Origin: Tenacibaculum lutimaris
GTDB lineage: Bacteria; Bacteroidota; Bacteroidia; Flavobacteriales; Flavobacteriaceae
DNA: 64,000 nucleotides
Assembly (NCBI RefSeq): GCF_003610735.1
Contig: NZ_RAQM01000009.1
Span: 359,382 to 423,381 of the forward strand
Direction: 5' to 3'
In this document: piece by piece, positions 8,364 to 15,841 of the stretch
How the letters are laid out: every line of letters begins with the position of its first letter
Numbering within the stretch: position 1 is the stretch's first letter
Position numbers and translations under genes: made by a program
The notes under the pieces: generated by a model
Seen by the model: only the letters and a program-made list of their open reading frames with translations
Database searches by the model: none
What the model was told of the DNA's origin: nothing

Positions 8364-8921
8364 ATGGTTGCACTTAAACCAGAAAAAGGTAGGTTACTAA
8401 TTGCAGATCCAGCAATATTAAATGATAGCTCTTTTAAGAGAACTATCATTTTACTTACTGAGCACACTAAAAAAAGTTCGGTAGGTTTTATTTTAAATAG
8501 ACCTTTAGATTACGTTCTTAGTGATTTAGTTCCAGAAATTGATTGTGATTTTACTGTTTATCAAGGCGGACCTGTAGAGCAAGACAACCTATACTTTATA
8601 CATAAGGTTCCTCATTTACTTCCGAATAGCATTGAAGTTGCTAAAGGAATTTATTGGGGCGGAAATTTTGAACTTTTAAAAGAGTTACTTAACAAAAAAC
8701 AGCTAGAAGCTACAGATATTCGTTTCTTTTTGGGGTACTCTGGATGGAGCAGTAATCAATTAGACGAAGAGCTTGTAATGAATTCTTGGTTTATTACTGA
8801 AAACGATTACGATAATATTTTAACCACCAATGATCAAAGCTTTTGGAAAGACAAATTATTACAACGCGGTGGTAAATATAAAATTTGGGCAAATGCTCCT
8901 AGCGATATACAAATGAACTAA
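8364..8921 (+). CDS. YqgE/AlgH family protein
   Basis: 185 residues, matching the UPF0301 family length. Diagnostic stretches are GRLLIADP near the start, FKRTIILLTEH, GFILNRPL, YQGGPV and FFLGYSGWS. The family is widespread in Gram-negative bacteria; its biochemical role is not settled, although it was first linked to alginate transcription in Pseudomonas. No signal peptide is seen, so it is cytosolic. Its stop overlaps by 4 bases with the convergent aminotransferase gene on the other strand. The upstream 95-base gap shows no clear promoter. Confidence 0.9.
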   Translation: MVALKPEKGRLLIADPAILNDSSFKRTIILLTEHTKKSSVGFILNRPLDYVLSDLVPEIDCDFTVYQGGPVEQDNLYFIHKVPHLLPNSIEVAKGIYWGGNFELLKELLNKKQLEATDIRFFLGYSGWSSNQLDEELVMNSWFITENDYDNILTTNDQSFWKDKLLQRGGKYKIWANAPSDIQMN

Positions 8922-9748
8922 CTTGTAACGATTGCTAATTGTAAGCTGCTCTTTATTTTATTGGTTATTTCTGTAGAGAATTCTTTTTTTCGGTAATTAG
9001 TAACCGGTTGTATTCCTATGATTGCATTTGTAATAAAAACTTCGTCAGCCTTTTGAATTTTGAAAGGAGAAATAGCCGTTTCTTCAATTGTATAATCAGG
9101 GTGTTTTTCAACAATATCAATTACTTTTTTTCTAACAATTCCTTTAATGCAACCTTCTGTTAAAGCTGGTGTTTTCACAACATTTCCTTTTACTATAAAA
9201 ATGTTTCCATTAATAGCTTCTACAACTCCTTTTCTTTCATTTAACAAAATACAATTATCCAAATCATTTTCTTCAGCAAAAACAGCCGCTAATGTATTTA
9301 ACATTCTATTCGTTGTTTTTACCGTAGACAGCAATCCTGAATAATTATAAAAGTCTTTAAAAACATCAATTTTGTATACTTCTTTATCTGTATATTCTAA
9401 CGGACTACCCTCAATAATATAATCTATATCGTTTGTTACAGGTGTATACAAACCTCCATCTTTTCTATAAATGGTTAATCGAATTCTATACATTGAAGAT
9501 TCTGGTAATTCTTTTACCACTTTGATGATTTCTTCTTGCAAAAACTCAAGTGTAAACTCCATCGGAATCTTCATACGAAGCATACGCATCGAAGCCATTA
9601 ACCTAAAATAATGATCTTCTAAAAAAACAACTTTTCCGTTTACTACCTTAATAGTTTCAAAAATAGCATCTCCGTATTTAAACGCTCTATTTTGGGTTGA
9701 AAGTTGTACTTCGTTCTCTGCAATTAAAGCTCCGTTAAAATTTACCAT
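8918..9748 (-). CDS. Class IV (fold-type IV) PLP aminotransferase/lyase
   Basis: 276 residues. The PLP lysine is likely K144 in STVKTTNRMLN and the PLP-nitrogen glutamate E177 in GVVEAINGN; the N-terminal FKYGDAIFETIKV is typical of the family. Members include branched-chain aminotransferase, D-amino-acid aminotransferase and 4-amino-4-deoxychorismate lyase (PabC). The size and the N-terminal motif fit the Bacteroidota PabC/IlvE-like group, and the reaction cannot be settled by eye. A PabC role would give 4-aminobenzoate for folate. It overlaps the convergent yqgE-like gene by 4 bases. Confidence 0.85.
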   Translation of the reverse strand: MVNFNGALIAENEVQLSTQNRAFKYGDAIFETIKVVNGKVVFLEDHYFRLMASMRMLRMKIPMEFTLEFLQEEIIKVVKELPESSMYRIRLTIYRKDGGLYTPVTNDIDYIIEGSPLEYTDKEVYKIDVFKDFYNYSGLLSTVKTTNRMLNTLAAVFAEENDLDNCILLNERKGVVEAINGNIFIVKGNVVKTPALTEGCIKGIVRKKVIDIVEKHPDYTIEETAISPFKIQKADEVFITNAIIGIQPVTNYRKKEFSTEITNKIKSSLQLAIVTS

Positions 9749-9800
9749 TTCTTAAAAAAAATTAAAATGCAAACTTACAATTTAGGGAAGTATTAGCCAC

Positions 9801-9826
9801 AAAAAAACTCGACAATTTGCCGAGTT
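9801..9826 (-). terminator. Intrinsic terminator of the START-like gene
   Basis: On the minus strand AACTCG pairs with CGAGTT around a 9-base loop and runs into seven T residues. It lies 30 bases past the stop codon of the START-like gene (stop at 9856). Confidence 0.8.
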
Positions 9827-9855
9827 AACCTTTTTAAAAAGGAATCTTACTAATA

Positions 9856-10239
9856 TTAAGCCCCTATATTGTGTTTTAATTCTTCTATTTGATTTTCCCA
9901 AAGCATTTTTGCTTCTTCAACATCGTCTTCATCATCAGCAAAATCAGTAACAATTACCGCCACATCTTTTGTTAATGGATCTACTTGTATTTTAAACTCA
10001 AAATAGCTTTCATCATCTTCACTTTCTGTCCACTTAAATTTTATACGTTCATCTGTTTTTTTTGTGATAATTTTAGCTTCTTCTTCAGAACCATCCCAAA
10101 AAAAAGTAATGATTTTACCTCTTGAATTTACTTTATCTGCAAACCACTCTTCTAACCCTGCAGGTGTTGCAAAATATTGATATAACATACTTGGCGAAGC
10201 ATGTATAGGAAACTCTAACTCAAATTTTACTTTGCTCAT
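9856..10239 (-). CDS. START-like/AHSA1-type domain protein, 127 residues
   Basis: A small single-domain helix-grip protein: FELEFPIHASPSMLYQYFATP opens the domain, GLEEWFADKV and the acidic DFADDEDDVEEAK follow. It is the short START-like protein common in Bacteroidota, whose ligand is unknown. It has no signal peptide, so it is cytosolic. The gene stands alone, with a strong terminator 30 bases downstream and the tRNA-Met promoter region upstream on the opposite strand. Confidence 0.85.
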   Translation of the reverse strand: MSKVKFELEFPIHASPSMLYQYFATPAGLEEWFADKVNSRGKIITFFWDGSEEEAKIITKKTDERIKFKWTESEDDESYFEFKIQVDPLTKDVAVIVTDFADDEDDVEEAKMLWENQIEELKHNIGA

Positions 10240-10300
10240 CTATTTTTTTGTTTGATCGCCAATATAGATAATTATTTTTTAAAAAAAAATTTAATGTTTT

Positions 10301-10331
10301 ATTGCCCAAACCTAAAAAGTAATTATATTTG
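10301..10331 (+). promoter_or_regulatory. tRNA-Met promoter
   Basis: ATTG at 10301-10304, 19 bases, then TATATTTG at 10324-10331: a near-consensus Bacteroidota promoter. The mature tRNA starts 12 bases further on. Confidence 0.75.
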
Positions 10332-10343
10332 CACCCGCAATCA

Positions 10344-10417
10344 GGCGAGGTAGCTCAGTTGGTTAGAGCGCAGGATTCATAACCCTGAGGTCACGGGTTC
10401 AAATCCCGTCTTCGCTA
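10344..10417 (+). tRNA. tRNA-Met (CAT)
   Basis: Full cloverleaf of 74 bases: acceptor GGCGAGG with CTTCGCT (G-U at the first pair), D arm GCTC/GAGC, anticodon loop TTCATAA, T arm ACGGG/CCCGT. The paired first base and the lack of three G-C pairs in the anticodon stem point to elongator rather than initiator Met; tRNA-Ile with modified CAU is not excluded. CCA is not encoded. Confidence 0.93.
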
Positions 10418-10420
10418 CAA

Positions 10421-10450
10421 AACCCAAATCATTCGATTTGGGTTTTTATT
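10421..10450. terminator. Bidirectional terminator after tRNA-Met
   Basis: AACCCAAATC (10421-10430) pairs perfectly with GATTTGGGTT (10435-10444) around a 4-base loop, followed by T-rich sequence. It ends tRNA-Met transcription; the convergent MBL-fold gene stops at 10452, just beside it. Confidence 0.85.
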
Positions 10451-10451
10451 T

Positions 10452-11333
10452 TTACTTAATTTTCAAACTTTTATAGATTGCTTCTTTAATTTTATCTTCC
10501 GTTATCCAGCCATTATAACCTTTATACTTTTCAGTTATTTTAGCATTATTCTTTACATCTTTTAAACTCGCTCCTTTTTCAATTTCTTTAAATATTTGCG
10601 TTTTTAAATCTTCCAACATTTCTAAATACTCTTTTAATTCTTCCTTTGTAGTCACTTTTCCATGACCAGGAATTATTTTAGTAGTAGTATCAGTAATTCT
10701 CATTATCGTTTTTATTCCTTTAATATACCCATCAATACTTCCTCCTGAATCTATATCTATATACGGAAACTTCCCTTGAAAATAAGCATCACCTACATGC
10801 AACACATTGCTATTAACAAAATATACTAAAACATCTCCATCTGTATGTGCATTGTGAACGTGAGTAATCAAAATAGGCTCTTTATTCATGTAAAACTGCA
10901 TATCTTCTGAAAAAGTAATAACAGGCAATGCTTCTTCTGGAGAAGCTAGTCTTTTCTCTCCCCTAACAATTTGATCTACACTCATACGTTTTCGTACATT
11001 TTCATGAGAAACAATAATAGCTCCTTCTTTTTGAAAATTGGCATTTCCTCCTGTATGATCTCCATGCCAATGTGTATTTATTAAATAAGTTACTGGCTTA
11101 TCCGTTATCGTTTTTATAGCTGCTTGTATTTTCTTACTTAAAGGTGCGAATTGATCATCAATCATAAAAACACAATCATCTCCAATAAAGAGACCTATAT
11201 TACCTCCTTGACCTTTTAAAACATAAACACGGTCTGTGAGCTTTTCTACAGTTATTTTCACTTCTTTTTCTTGTGACGTCAAGTTCAATGAACTAAAAAA
11301 GAAGATTATAAATATTAATTGTAATGCTTTCAT
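10452..11333 (-). CDS. Secreted MBL-fold metallo-hydrolase
   Basis: 293 residues with an N-terminal signal peptide (MKALQLIFIIFFFSSLNLTSQ). Metal ligands are clear: H88, H90, D92 and H93 in THWHGDHTGG, H163 in NAHTDGD, D182 in VGDAYF and H224 in IPGHGKV. This is the binuclear zinc site of metallo-beta-lactamase-fold enzymes. The family includes lactamases, lactonases and thioesterases; the motifs fit the B3-like/quinoprotein-associated group, but the substrate cannot be read from the sequence. The enzyme should act in the periplasm. It is followed by the bidirectional terminator at 10421. Confidence 0.88.
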   Translation of the reverse strand: MKALQLIFIIFFFSSLNLTSQEKEVKITVEKLTDRVYVLKGQGGNIGLFIGDDCVFMIDDQFAPLSKKIQAAIKTITDKPVTYLINTHWHGDHTGGNANFQKEGAIIVSHENVRKRMSVDQIVRGEKRLASPEEALPVITFSEDMQFYMNKEPILITHVHNAHTDGDVLVYFVNSNVLHVGDAYFQGKFPYIDIDSGGSIDGYIKGIKTIMRITDTTTKIIPGHGKVTTKEELKEYLEMLEDLKTQIFKEIEKGASLKDVKNNAKITEKYKGYNGWITEDKIKEAIYKSLKIK

Positions 11334-11374
11334 ATTCTTATGGATTTATCTAGGCTACTTATTAAAATAAACAT

Positions 11375-11809
11375 CTAGCTTACAATATAATACATTTTAA
11401 AATGAGCTCCTACTTTTGAGACTTCAAATTCTTCTCCTGTAATTTTAAAACCTAAATTTTCATAAAAACCAACTGCTTCTTTTCTAGCATTACACCATAA
11501 AGCGGTAATACTCTTCTCCTTTAAAATACTTTTTGCTTCTTCAATCAACATTTTTCCTGCTCCCATTCCTCTTACTTCAGGTAGCGTTGCCATTCCTCTT
11601 AATTGATATTGCTGTCCTTTAACAACATCAATTCTATTTCGCATAAAAGATGCTATACCTACTAACTTTTCTTCATAAAAAGCCCCTAAATGAAAGGTCC
11701 TTTTGTCTTCATCTCCCTCAAATTTAAATGGTAAATCGATATTATTTCTTAGTACCGATAATCGTATTTCGTACGTTTCTTGAGCCGATATATTTTTTAT
11801 TTTTATCAT
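11375..11809 (-). CDS. GNAT-family N-acetyltransferase
   Basis: 144 residues. The acetyl-CoA loop is RGMGAGKMLIEEA (R/Q-x-x-G-x-G/A) and the C-terminal strand GFYENLGFKITGEEFEV is standard for GNATs. The acceptor is unknown. It is divergent from another GNAT at 11839 with 29 bases between the two starts, so they must share a very short promoter region. Confidence 0.88.
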   Translation of the reverse strand: MIKIKNISAQETYEIRLSVLRNNIDLPFKFEGDEDKRTFHLGAFYEEKLVGIASFMRNRIDVVKGQQYQLRGMATLPEVRGMGAGKMLIEEAKSILKEKSITALWCNARKEAVGFYENLGFKITGEEFEVSKVGAHFKMYYIVS

Positions 11810-11838
11810 CTTAATTTCTTTTAACTCAAAAATACAGA

Positions 11839-12285
11839 ATGAATATACATTTCAAACCAATTAACAAAAAAGATATCCTCGATATTCTTCCACTTTTGCA
11901 AAAGTTAAACACTACAACTCCTCAAGACATTCTAAAAACAAGAGTTTTAGAAATGATTACCTGTTCTAACTATGAATGTGTAGGTGCTTTTGACCAAAAT
12001 AAGCTTATAGGTATTTCTGGTCTTTGGTATAGTATTAGACATTATGTAGGAAAAAGTGTAGAACCAGACCATGTTATTATTGATGAAACCTACAGAGGAA
12101 ACAATATTGGAAAACATTTTTTTAACTGGATATACGAGTACACCAAACAAAAAGGATGTGAAGCTATTGAGTTAAATACTTACACAGGTAATAGAAAATC
12201 ACACAAATTTTATTACAATGAAGGTTTTGAAATCTATGGATTTCATTTTGTAAAAGTTTTACGAGACGACAAGGACTTTTATTAG
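11839..12285 (+). CDS. GNAT-family N-acetyltransferase
   Basis: 148 residues. Acetyl-CoA loop YRGNNIGKHFFNW and the final KFYYNEGFEIYGFHF identify it as a GNAT. The ID-ETYRGN-IG pattern is common among acyltransferases acting on small amines, but the acceptor is not predictable. It is divergent from the GNAT at 11375-11809, and the two proteins are not close copies. Confidence 0.88.
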   Translation: MNIHFKPINKKDILDILPLLQKLNTTTPQDILKTRVLEMITCSNYECVGAFDQNKLIGISGLWYSIRHYVGKSVEPDHVIIDETYRGNNIGKHFFNWIYEYTKQKGCEAIELNTYTGNRKSHKFYYNEGFEIYGFHFVKVLRDDKDFY

Positions 12286-12336
12286 AACTGCAAAAATTAC
12301 AGTTTGTTTTTAATTTGTTTTCTAAAATTATGACAA

Positions 12337-12364
12337 TAAAAAAGAGCTTCGGTTTGAAGCTCTT
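12337..12364 (-). terminator. Intrinsic terminator of the 73-residue gene
   Basis: AAGAGCTTC (12342-12350) pairs perfectly with GAAGCTCTT (12356-12364) around a 5-base loop. Read on the minus strand it ends in a T-run. It follows the stop of the small minus-strand gene at 12384. Confidence 0.8.
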
Positions 12365-12383
12365 GAAGCAAGAAAAAGGAAAA

Positions 12384-12605
12384 TTAATTCCTAAAACGAT
12401 TAGCATAGTCTCTACAGAGTAAAGAATATTTATCCATAAAAGACTCTGATTCATGAACTGGTAAGTACTTAATCACCAAATAGTCTTCATCCGGCCAATA
12501 GTCTTCATCCAAGTTGTTTTCCATATCATAATCAAAATCACGTTTAAACTTTTCTAGAAAACACTTAATTTTTTCCTCCTTTGTCATTTTATTATAAGCT
12601 TTCAT
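12384..12605 (-). CDS. Small acidic protein of unknown function, 73 residues
   Basis: Not recognised. The product is highly charged, with a lysine-rich N-terminus (MTKEEKIKCFLEKFKRDF) and an acidic middle (NLDEDYWPDEDYLV). It has no signal or membrane segment. A strong terminator 20 bases after the stop and isolation from other genes support expression as a single-gene unit. The second ATG (MTKEEK) at about 12590 is an alternative start. Confidence 0.65.
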   Translation of the reverse strand: MKAYNKMTKEEKIKCFLEKFKRDFDYDMENNLDEDYWPDEDYLVIKYLPVHESESFMDKYSLLCRDYANRFRN

Positions 12606-12956
12606 TATTTATTTTTTTTAAAAATAAAACAATAAATTTTAGTTGCAAAAAATGTTAATTTGAAAGAAATATTTTTGTTTTTTTACTTCAAAAATTGTCA
12701 AAGAGCGTTTCAGTTTTAAGGTTCTAAAAACCTACAGTTTAAAAATCAGTAATATATAATCGATACTCCATTTATTACTCTAACTCAAAAGAGTATTTTA
12801 AAATGTTATAATTATCTTTTTGTATTTGTAGTATTTTCATAAATTCCTTGCTTTAATTTTTAGTTATTTGAAGCAGTTTTGTGAAATTCGTTTATCCAGA
12901 ACAGTCTTTAATTATTCATTTTATTTTGAAAAACAGTTCCCTTAAAATTTAAGCAT
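12606..12956. other. 351-base intergenic stretch, no gene seen
   Basis: Very AT-rich, with many stops in all frames. No tRNA, convincing hairpin or repeat was seen. It holds the promoter region of the small gene ending at 12384 and the region beyond the cold-shock gene's terminator. Confidence 0.5.
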
Positions 12957-12987
12957 AAAAAAAGACTATCTTTTCAGATAGCCTCTT
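12957..12987 (-). terminator. Intrinsic terminator of the cold-shock gene
   Basis: On the minus strand GGCTATCT pairs with AGATAGTC (one G-U pair) and runs into seven T residues. It lies about 40 bases past the stop of the cold-shock gene. Confidence 0.75.
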
Positions 12988-13025
12988 TTGTATAGTTAGG
13001 TTTAGGTTATAAAATAACCACAACC

Positions 13026-13220
13026 TTAATCTACAATTTCTACATTAAAAGCGTTTAAGCCTTTTCTACCTTGTTCGGTATCGTAACGTACTTTATCATT
13101 CTCTCTAACGTCGTCAATCAATCCTGAATTGTGTACAAAAATATCTTCTCCTGATTCTGATGATGTAATAAACCCAAATCCTTTTGAGCTGTTAAAAAAT
13201 TTTACTGTGCCTTCTTGCAT
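13026..13220 (-). CDS. Cold-shock-domain protein (CspA family)
   Basis: 64 residues, the usual Csp length. RNA-binding motifs RNP1 (KGFGFI) and RNP2 (DIFVHNSGL) are both present, as is the N-terminal GTVKFFN. Such proteins bind single-stranded RNA and DNA and melt RNA structure in the cold. The nearest candidate -7 box is 220 bases upstream of the start, so a long 5' leader is likely, as is known for cspA-type messages. A terminator follows the gene. Confidence 0.95.
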   Translation of the reverse strand: MQEGTVKFFNSSKGFGFITSSESGEDIFVHNSGLIDDVRENDKVRYDTEQGRKGLNAFNVEIVD

Positions 13221-13487
13221 CTTACTTAAATTTTAAATTATTATATATGTTTTGTAAAAGAAGAACCTTTATATAACCCTTTATAATGTTATTACACACT
13301 TATAAAAGCTTTTATGCTTATAAACACTTAAAAAAAATAAAGGAATAATGAAATAAAAAAGGCAAGAAGAGAATAAACTCAAAAAAACTAATTACTATAT
13401 ACTACCTTGAAATGATTAAGGTGTTCAACTTGAACATGACAAAGGTAGTCTTTTTTAATTGATTATTTGGGAATTAGCTTCTTTTTA
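13221..13487 (-). promoter_or_regulatory. Probable long 5' leader and promoter of the cold-shock gene
   Basis: On the minus strand a TACCTTTG box lies at 13440-13447, matching TAnnTTTG. No good -33 box is seen. A near-palindrome, GTTCAACTTGAAC at 13423-13435, sits at the expected transcription start. The interval down to 13221 has no ORF and could fold as a temperature-responsive leader; that function is inferred from other cspA genes. Confidence 0.45.
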
Positions 13488-13688
13488 ATTTTTAATACCA
13501 TAATTCATGACTCTCTACAAGAAGAATAGAACTAGTTTCACTACATTTTTACAGAAAATATTAAACTTAACACTCAAATTTATAAAACACTCTTACTTTT
13601 TGTAAAATCTTTTAAAAACTTATTGCATTCACTTTCTGAAAGTTATACACAAACAGTAAATTTTTATCTAATTTTTCTCAAAAAAGTC
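13488..13688. other. Intergenic stretch, no gene seen
   Basis: AT-rich, no ORF, tRNA or strong hairpin seen between the cold-shock leader and the tRNA-Gly promoter. Confidence 0.4.
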
Positions 13689-13719
13689 TTTGCAGATATT
13701 AGAAACAGTCTTATATTTG
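13689..13719 (+). promoter_or_regulatory. tRNA-Gly promoter
   Basis: TTTG at 13689-13692, exactly 19 bases, then TATATTTG at 13712-13719. This matches the consensus in every defined position and drives the two tRNA-Gly genes. Confidence 0.85.
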
Positions 13720-13732
13720 CAACCGCTTTACT

Positions 13733-13805
13733 GCGGGAGTAGCTCAGTTGGTAGAGCGTCAGCCTTCCAAGCTGAATGTCGCCGGTTCGAACCCGGTCTC
13801 CCGCT
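13733..13805 (+). tRNA. tRNA-Gly (TCC), copy 1
   Basis: 73 bases: acceptor GCGGGAG/CTCCCGC fully paired, D arm GCTC/GAGC, anticodon loop CTTCCAA (TCC), T arm GCCGG/CCGGT, discriminator T. Identical to the copy at 13854. CCA is not encoded. Confidence 0.95.
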
Positions 13806-13853
13806 CAAATTTACATAGTGTAAGTAATTACACAGAAAAGCAAAAGCTTTACC

Positions 13854-13926
13854 GCGGGAGTAGCTCAGTTGGTAGAGCGTCAGCCTTCCAAGCTGAATGT
13901 CGCCGGTTCGAACCCGGTCTCCCGCT
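13854..13926 (+). tRNA. tRNA-Gly (TCC), copy 2
   Basis: Base-for-base identical to the copy at 13733-13805 and separated from it by 48 bases. Both are probably read from the promoter at 13689 and end at the terminator at 13934. Confidence 0.95.
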
Positions 13927-13933
13927 CAAAAAG

Positions 13934-13959
13934 ACCGAAACATTTGTTTCGGTTTTTTT
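13934..13959 (+). terminator. Terminator of the tRNA-Gly pair
   Basis: ACCGAAAC (13934-13941) pairs with GTTTCGGT (13946-13953) around ATTT and is followed by a run of T. It also separates the tRNAs from the convergent rhomboid gene. Confidence 0.85.
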
Positions 13960-13975
13960 ATTCTTTAAATTCACT

Positions 13976-14647
13976 TTACCTATTCAGCTTTAATTTATCT
14001 CCAAAGAAAAACAACCCTGCAATAATTAACGCCATTACTCCTACCATTACCGTATGGTTTGCTATAACACTTGGTCGTAGCACTAAAGTAATTAAATACC
14101 CTCCTATAGCTCCTCCTAAATGTGCCGAATGTCCAATATTACCTACTTGGTTTTTCATACCGTAAATCGAGTATAATAAATACCCTATACCTAACACATA
14201 AGCAGGAAAACTTATAAAAGGAAAAAACATAAAACTATATGTTTTATCAGGATACAATATAATAGCAGAAAACATAATACCCGACACTGCACCCGAAGCT
14301 CCTACTGCACTATAATACGGCTCTCTTTTATGCTGATACAACGAATACATACTTCCTGCTAATAAACTAGCTAAATAAATTAATAAAAAGTTAATTGTGC
14401 TAAAATTTCTCATAGCCAACTCTCCAAACAGATACAAAGCATACATATTAAACCCTAAATGCAACCAATCTACATGTAAAAAACCTGACGATACCATTCT
14501 TATCTTCTCTCCTCCTAACACTCTTTGCACCTGAAATTTGTATCGATCGAAAAAAGCAGGATCACCAAACCCTTTAATCGACATTAACACATTTGCTATA
14601 ATTATTCCTATAATAATTTGACTCATATCTCTAATATATACCCACAA
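13976..14647 (-). CDS. Rhomboid-family intramembrane serine protease
   Basis: Up to 223 residues; an ATG seven codons in (MSQIIIG, near 14626) is an alternative start. It is a polytopic membrane protein with the catalytic serine S118 in VGASGAVSG, the catalytic histidine H176 in IGHSAHLGGA, and the oxyanion-side HLGFNMY (H63, N67). Rhomboids cut TM segments of other membrane proteins in the lipid bilayer. Natural substrates in this group are unknown. The gene is convergent with the tRNA-Gly pair and divergent from the acyltransferase gene at 14716. Confidence 0.93.
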   Translation of the reverse strand: MWVYIRDMSQIIIGIIIANVLMSIKGFGDPAFFDRYKFQVQRVLGGEKIRMVSSGFLHVDWLHLGFNMYALYLFGELAMRNFSTINFLLIYLASLLAGSMYSLYQHKREPYYSAVGASGAVSGIMFSAIILYPDKTYSFMFFPFISFPAYVLGIGYLLYSIYGMKNQVGNIGHSAHLGGAIGGYLITLVLRPSVIANHTVMVGVMALIIAGLFFFGDKLKLNR

Positions 14648-14715
14648 ACATAAACAAAAGTTTATAAAGTAAAGATTGATAATTTAATGCGATATTTGCC
14701 TAAAATTAAAACTCG

Positions 14716-15627
14716 ATGAAACTACTCATATTTATAATTGTTTATCCACTAATATGGATATTATCAATTTTACCCATGAGATTATTGTATATAATTTCTG
14801 ATTTTTTCCGATTTATTGTTTTTGGTCTTGTTGGCTACCGTAAAAAAGTGGTTGTAGAAAACCTAAAAATGGCTTTTCCTGATAAAAGCGACGATGAGAT
14901 AAAAAAAATAGCTAATAAGTTTTACAAACACTTTGTTGACTTAATTTTTGAAAGCATCAAATCATTTACAATTAGTAAAAAAGAAATACTCAAGCGTTAC
15001 AAGTACAAAAACCCTGAAATCATAAACAAACTTGCTAAAGAAGGAAAAAGCATCGCTTTAGTTGGGGCTCATCAAGCAAATTGGGAATGGTCTTTTAGCT
15101 TACCCCTAGTACTAGATATTCAAGTTTTTGGAGCTTATACTAAACTTGCTAACAAATATTTTGAAAAAGCCGTGAAAAACTCTAGATCCAAATTTGGTAT
15201 TACTGGATTTAAAACTTCAGAAACAGTAAAAGGTATTCACAAAAATTACCAAAACAACATACAAGGCCTTTACATATTATTGAGCGACCAATCTCCTCAA
15301 GTACATAAAACTCATTACTGGACTGATTTTTTAAGCGTTAGAGTTCCTATACACACGGGTGCAGAAATGCTTTCAAAAAAATACAACCTTACCGTTATTA
15401 ACTATTGTGCTAAAAAAATTAAAAGAGGTTACTATGAAACAGAATTTGAAATCATAACCGAGTCTCCTAAAAATTTTGAAAACTATCAGATTACCGATAA
15501 ATACTTAGAAATAACCGAAATAAACATAAAAGAACAGCCAGAGTGTTATTTATGGACACATAAACGTTTTAAGCACAAAGACAAATACAATCAATGGTTA
15601 GAAAATAAAAAAGCTTCTCAAAAATAA
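14716..15627 (+). CDS. LpxL/HtrB-like lysophospholipid/lipid A acyltransferase
   Basis: 303 residues. An N-terminal membrane anchor (residues 1-20) is followed by the acyltransferase core. H119 and E124 in GAHQANWEW form the HxxxxE/D catalytic pair. The family adds secondary acyl chains to lipid A at the inner-membrane face, and the Bacteroidota members are usually annotated simply as lysophospholipid acyltransferases. The length is typical. The stop codon lies in the loop of the terminator hairpin that starts at 15612. Confidence 0.88.
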   Translation: MKLLIFIIVYPLIWILSILPMRLLYIISDFFRFIVFGLVGYRKKVVVENLKMAFPDKSDDEIKKIANKFYKHFVDLIFESIKSFTISKKEILKRYKYKNPEIINKLAKEGKSIALVGAHQANWEWSFSLPLVLDIQVFGAYTKLANKYFEKAVKNSRSKFGITGFKTSETVKGIHKNYQNNIQGLYILLSDQSPQVHKTHYWTDFLSVRVPIHTGAEMLSKKYNLTVINYCAKKIKRGYYETEFEIITESPKNFENYQITDKYLEITEINIKEQPECYLWTHKRFKHKDKYNQWLENKKASQK

Positions 15628-15643
15628 CTGAGAAGCTTTTTTT
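15612..15643 (+). terminator. Terminator overlapping the acyltransferase stop codon
   Basis: AGCTTCTCA (15612-15620) pairs with TGAGAAGCT (15629-15637), followed by seven T. The TAA at 15625-15627 is in the loop. Confidence 0.85.
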
Positions 15644-15671
15644 ATTATTTATATACACAAATTTTTTCCAC

Positions 15672-15701
15672 AAAAAAAAGCCTTTCTATTAAGAAAGGCT
15701 T
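15672..15701 (-). terminator. Terminator of tRNA-His
   Basis: AAGCCTTTCT (15678-15687) pairs with AGAAAGGCTT (15692-15701). Read on the minus strand it ends in T residues, and it lies about 10 bases beyond the 3' end of tRNA-His. Confidence 0.75.
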
Positions 15702-15711
15702 TTGCTTTTTG

Positions 15712-15786
15712 GGTGAAAGACCGGGTTCGAACCGGCGACCTCTGGAACCACAATCCAGCGCTCTAACCAGCTGAGCTACAATCACC
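15712..15786 (-). tRNA. tRNA-His (GTG)
   Basis: The minus strand gives an 8-base acceptor arm including the extra G at position -1 that is the hallmark of tRNA-His, D arm GCTC/GAGC, anticodon stem CTGGA/TCCAG with loop TTGTGGT, and T arm GCCGG/CCGGT. The acceptor stem as I align it has two adjacent T-T oppositions (positions 5-68 and 6-67). All other features are normal and the promoter is strong, so I regard it as functional. Confidence 0.92.
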
Positions 15787-15802
15787 ATGTAACTTGCGGG
15801 TG

Positions 15803-15833
15803 CAAATATACAAGCTTTTTACATTGTGACAAA
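15803..15833 (-). promoter_or_regulatory. tRNA-His promoter
   Basis: On the minus strand TTTG (15833-15830), 19 bases, then TATATTTG (15810-15803). Perfect agreement with the consensus. Confidence 0.85.
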
Positions 15834-15841
15834 ACTTTTTT

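Noticed and set aside
13733..13926. Tandem duplication of tRNA-Gly as a mobile element attachment site.
   Set aside because: No integrase, no partial tRNA copy and no foreign genes are nearby; a plain duplication with a shared promoter explains it.
13748..14165. Two overlapping plus-strand ORFs (81 and 98 codons) that begin with the same MVERQPSKLN sequence.
   Set aside because: They are translations of the two identical tRNA-Gly genes and the sequence after them; the shared start is tRNA sequence.
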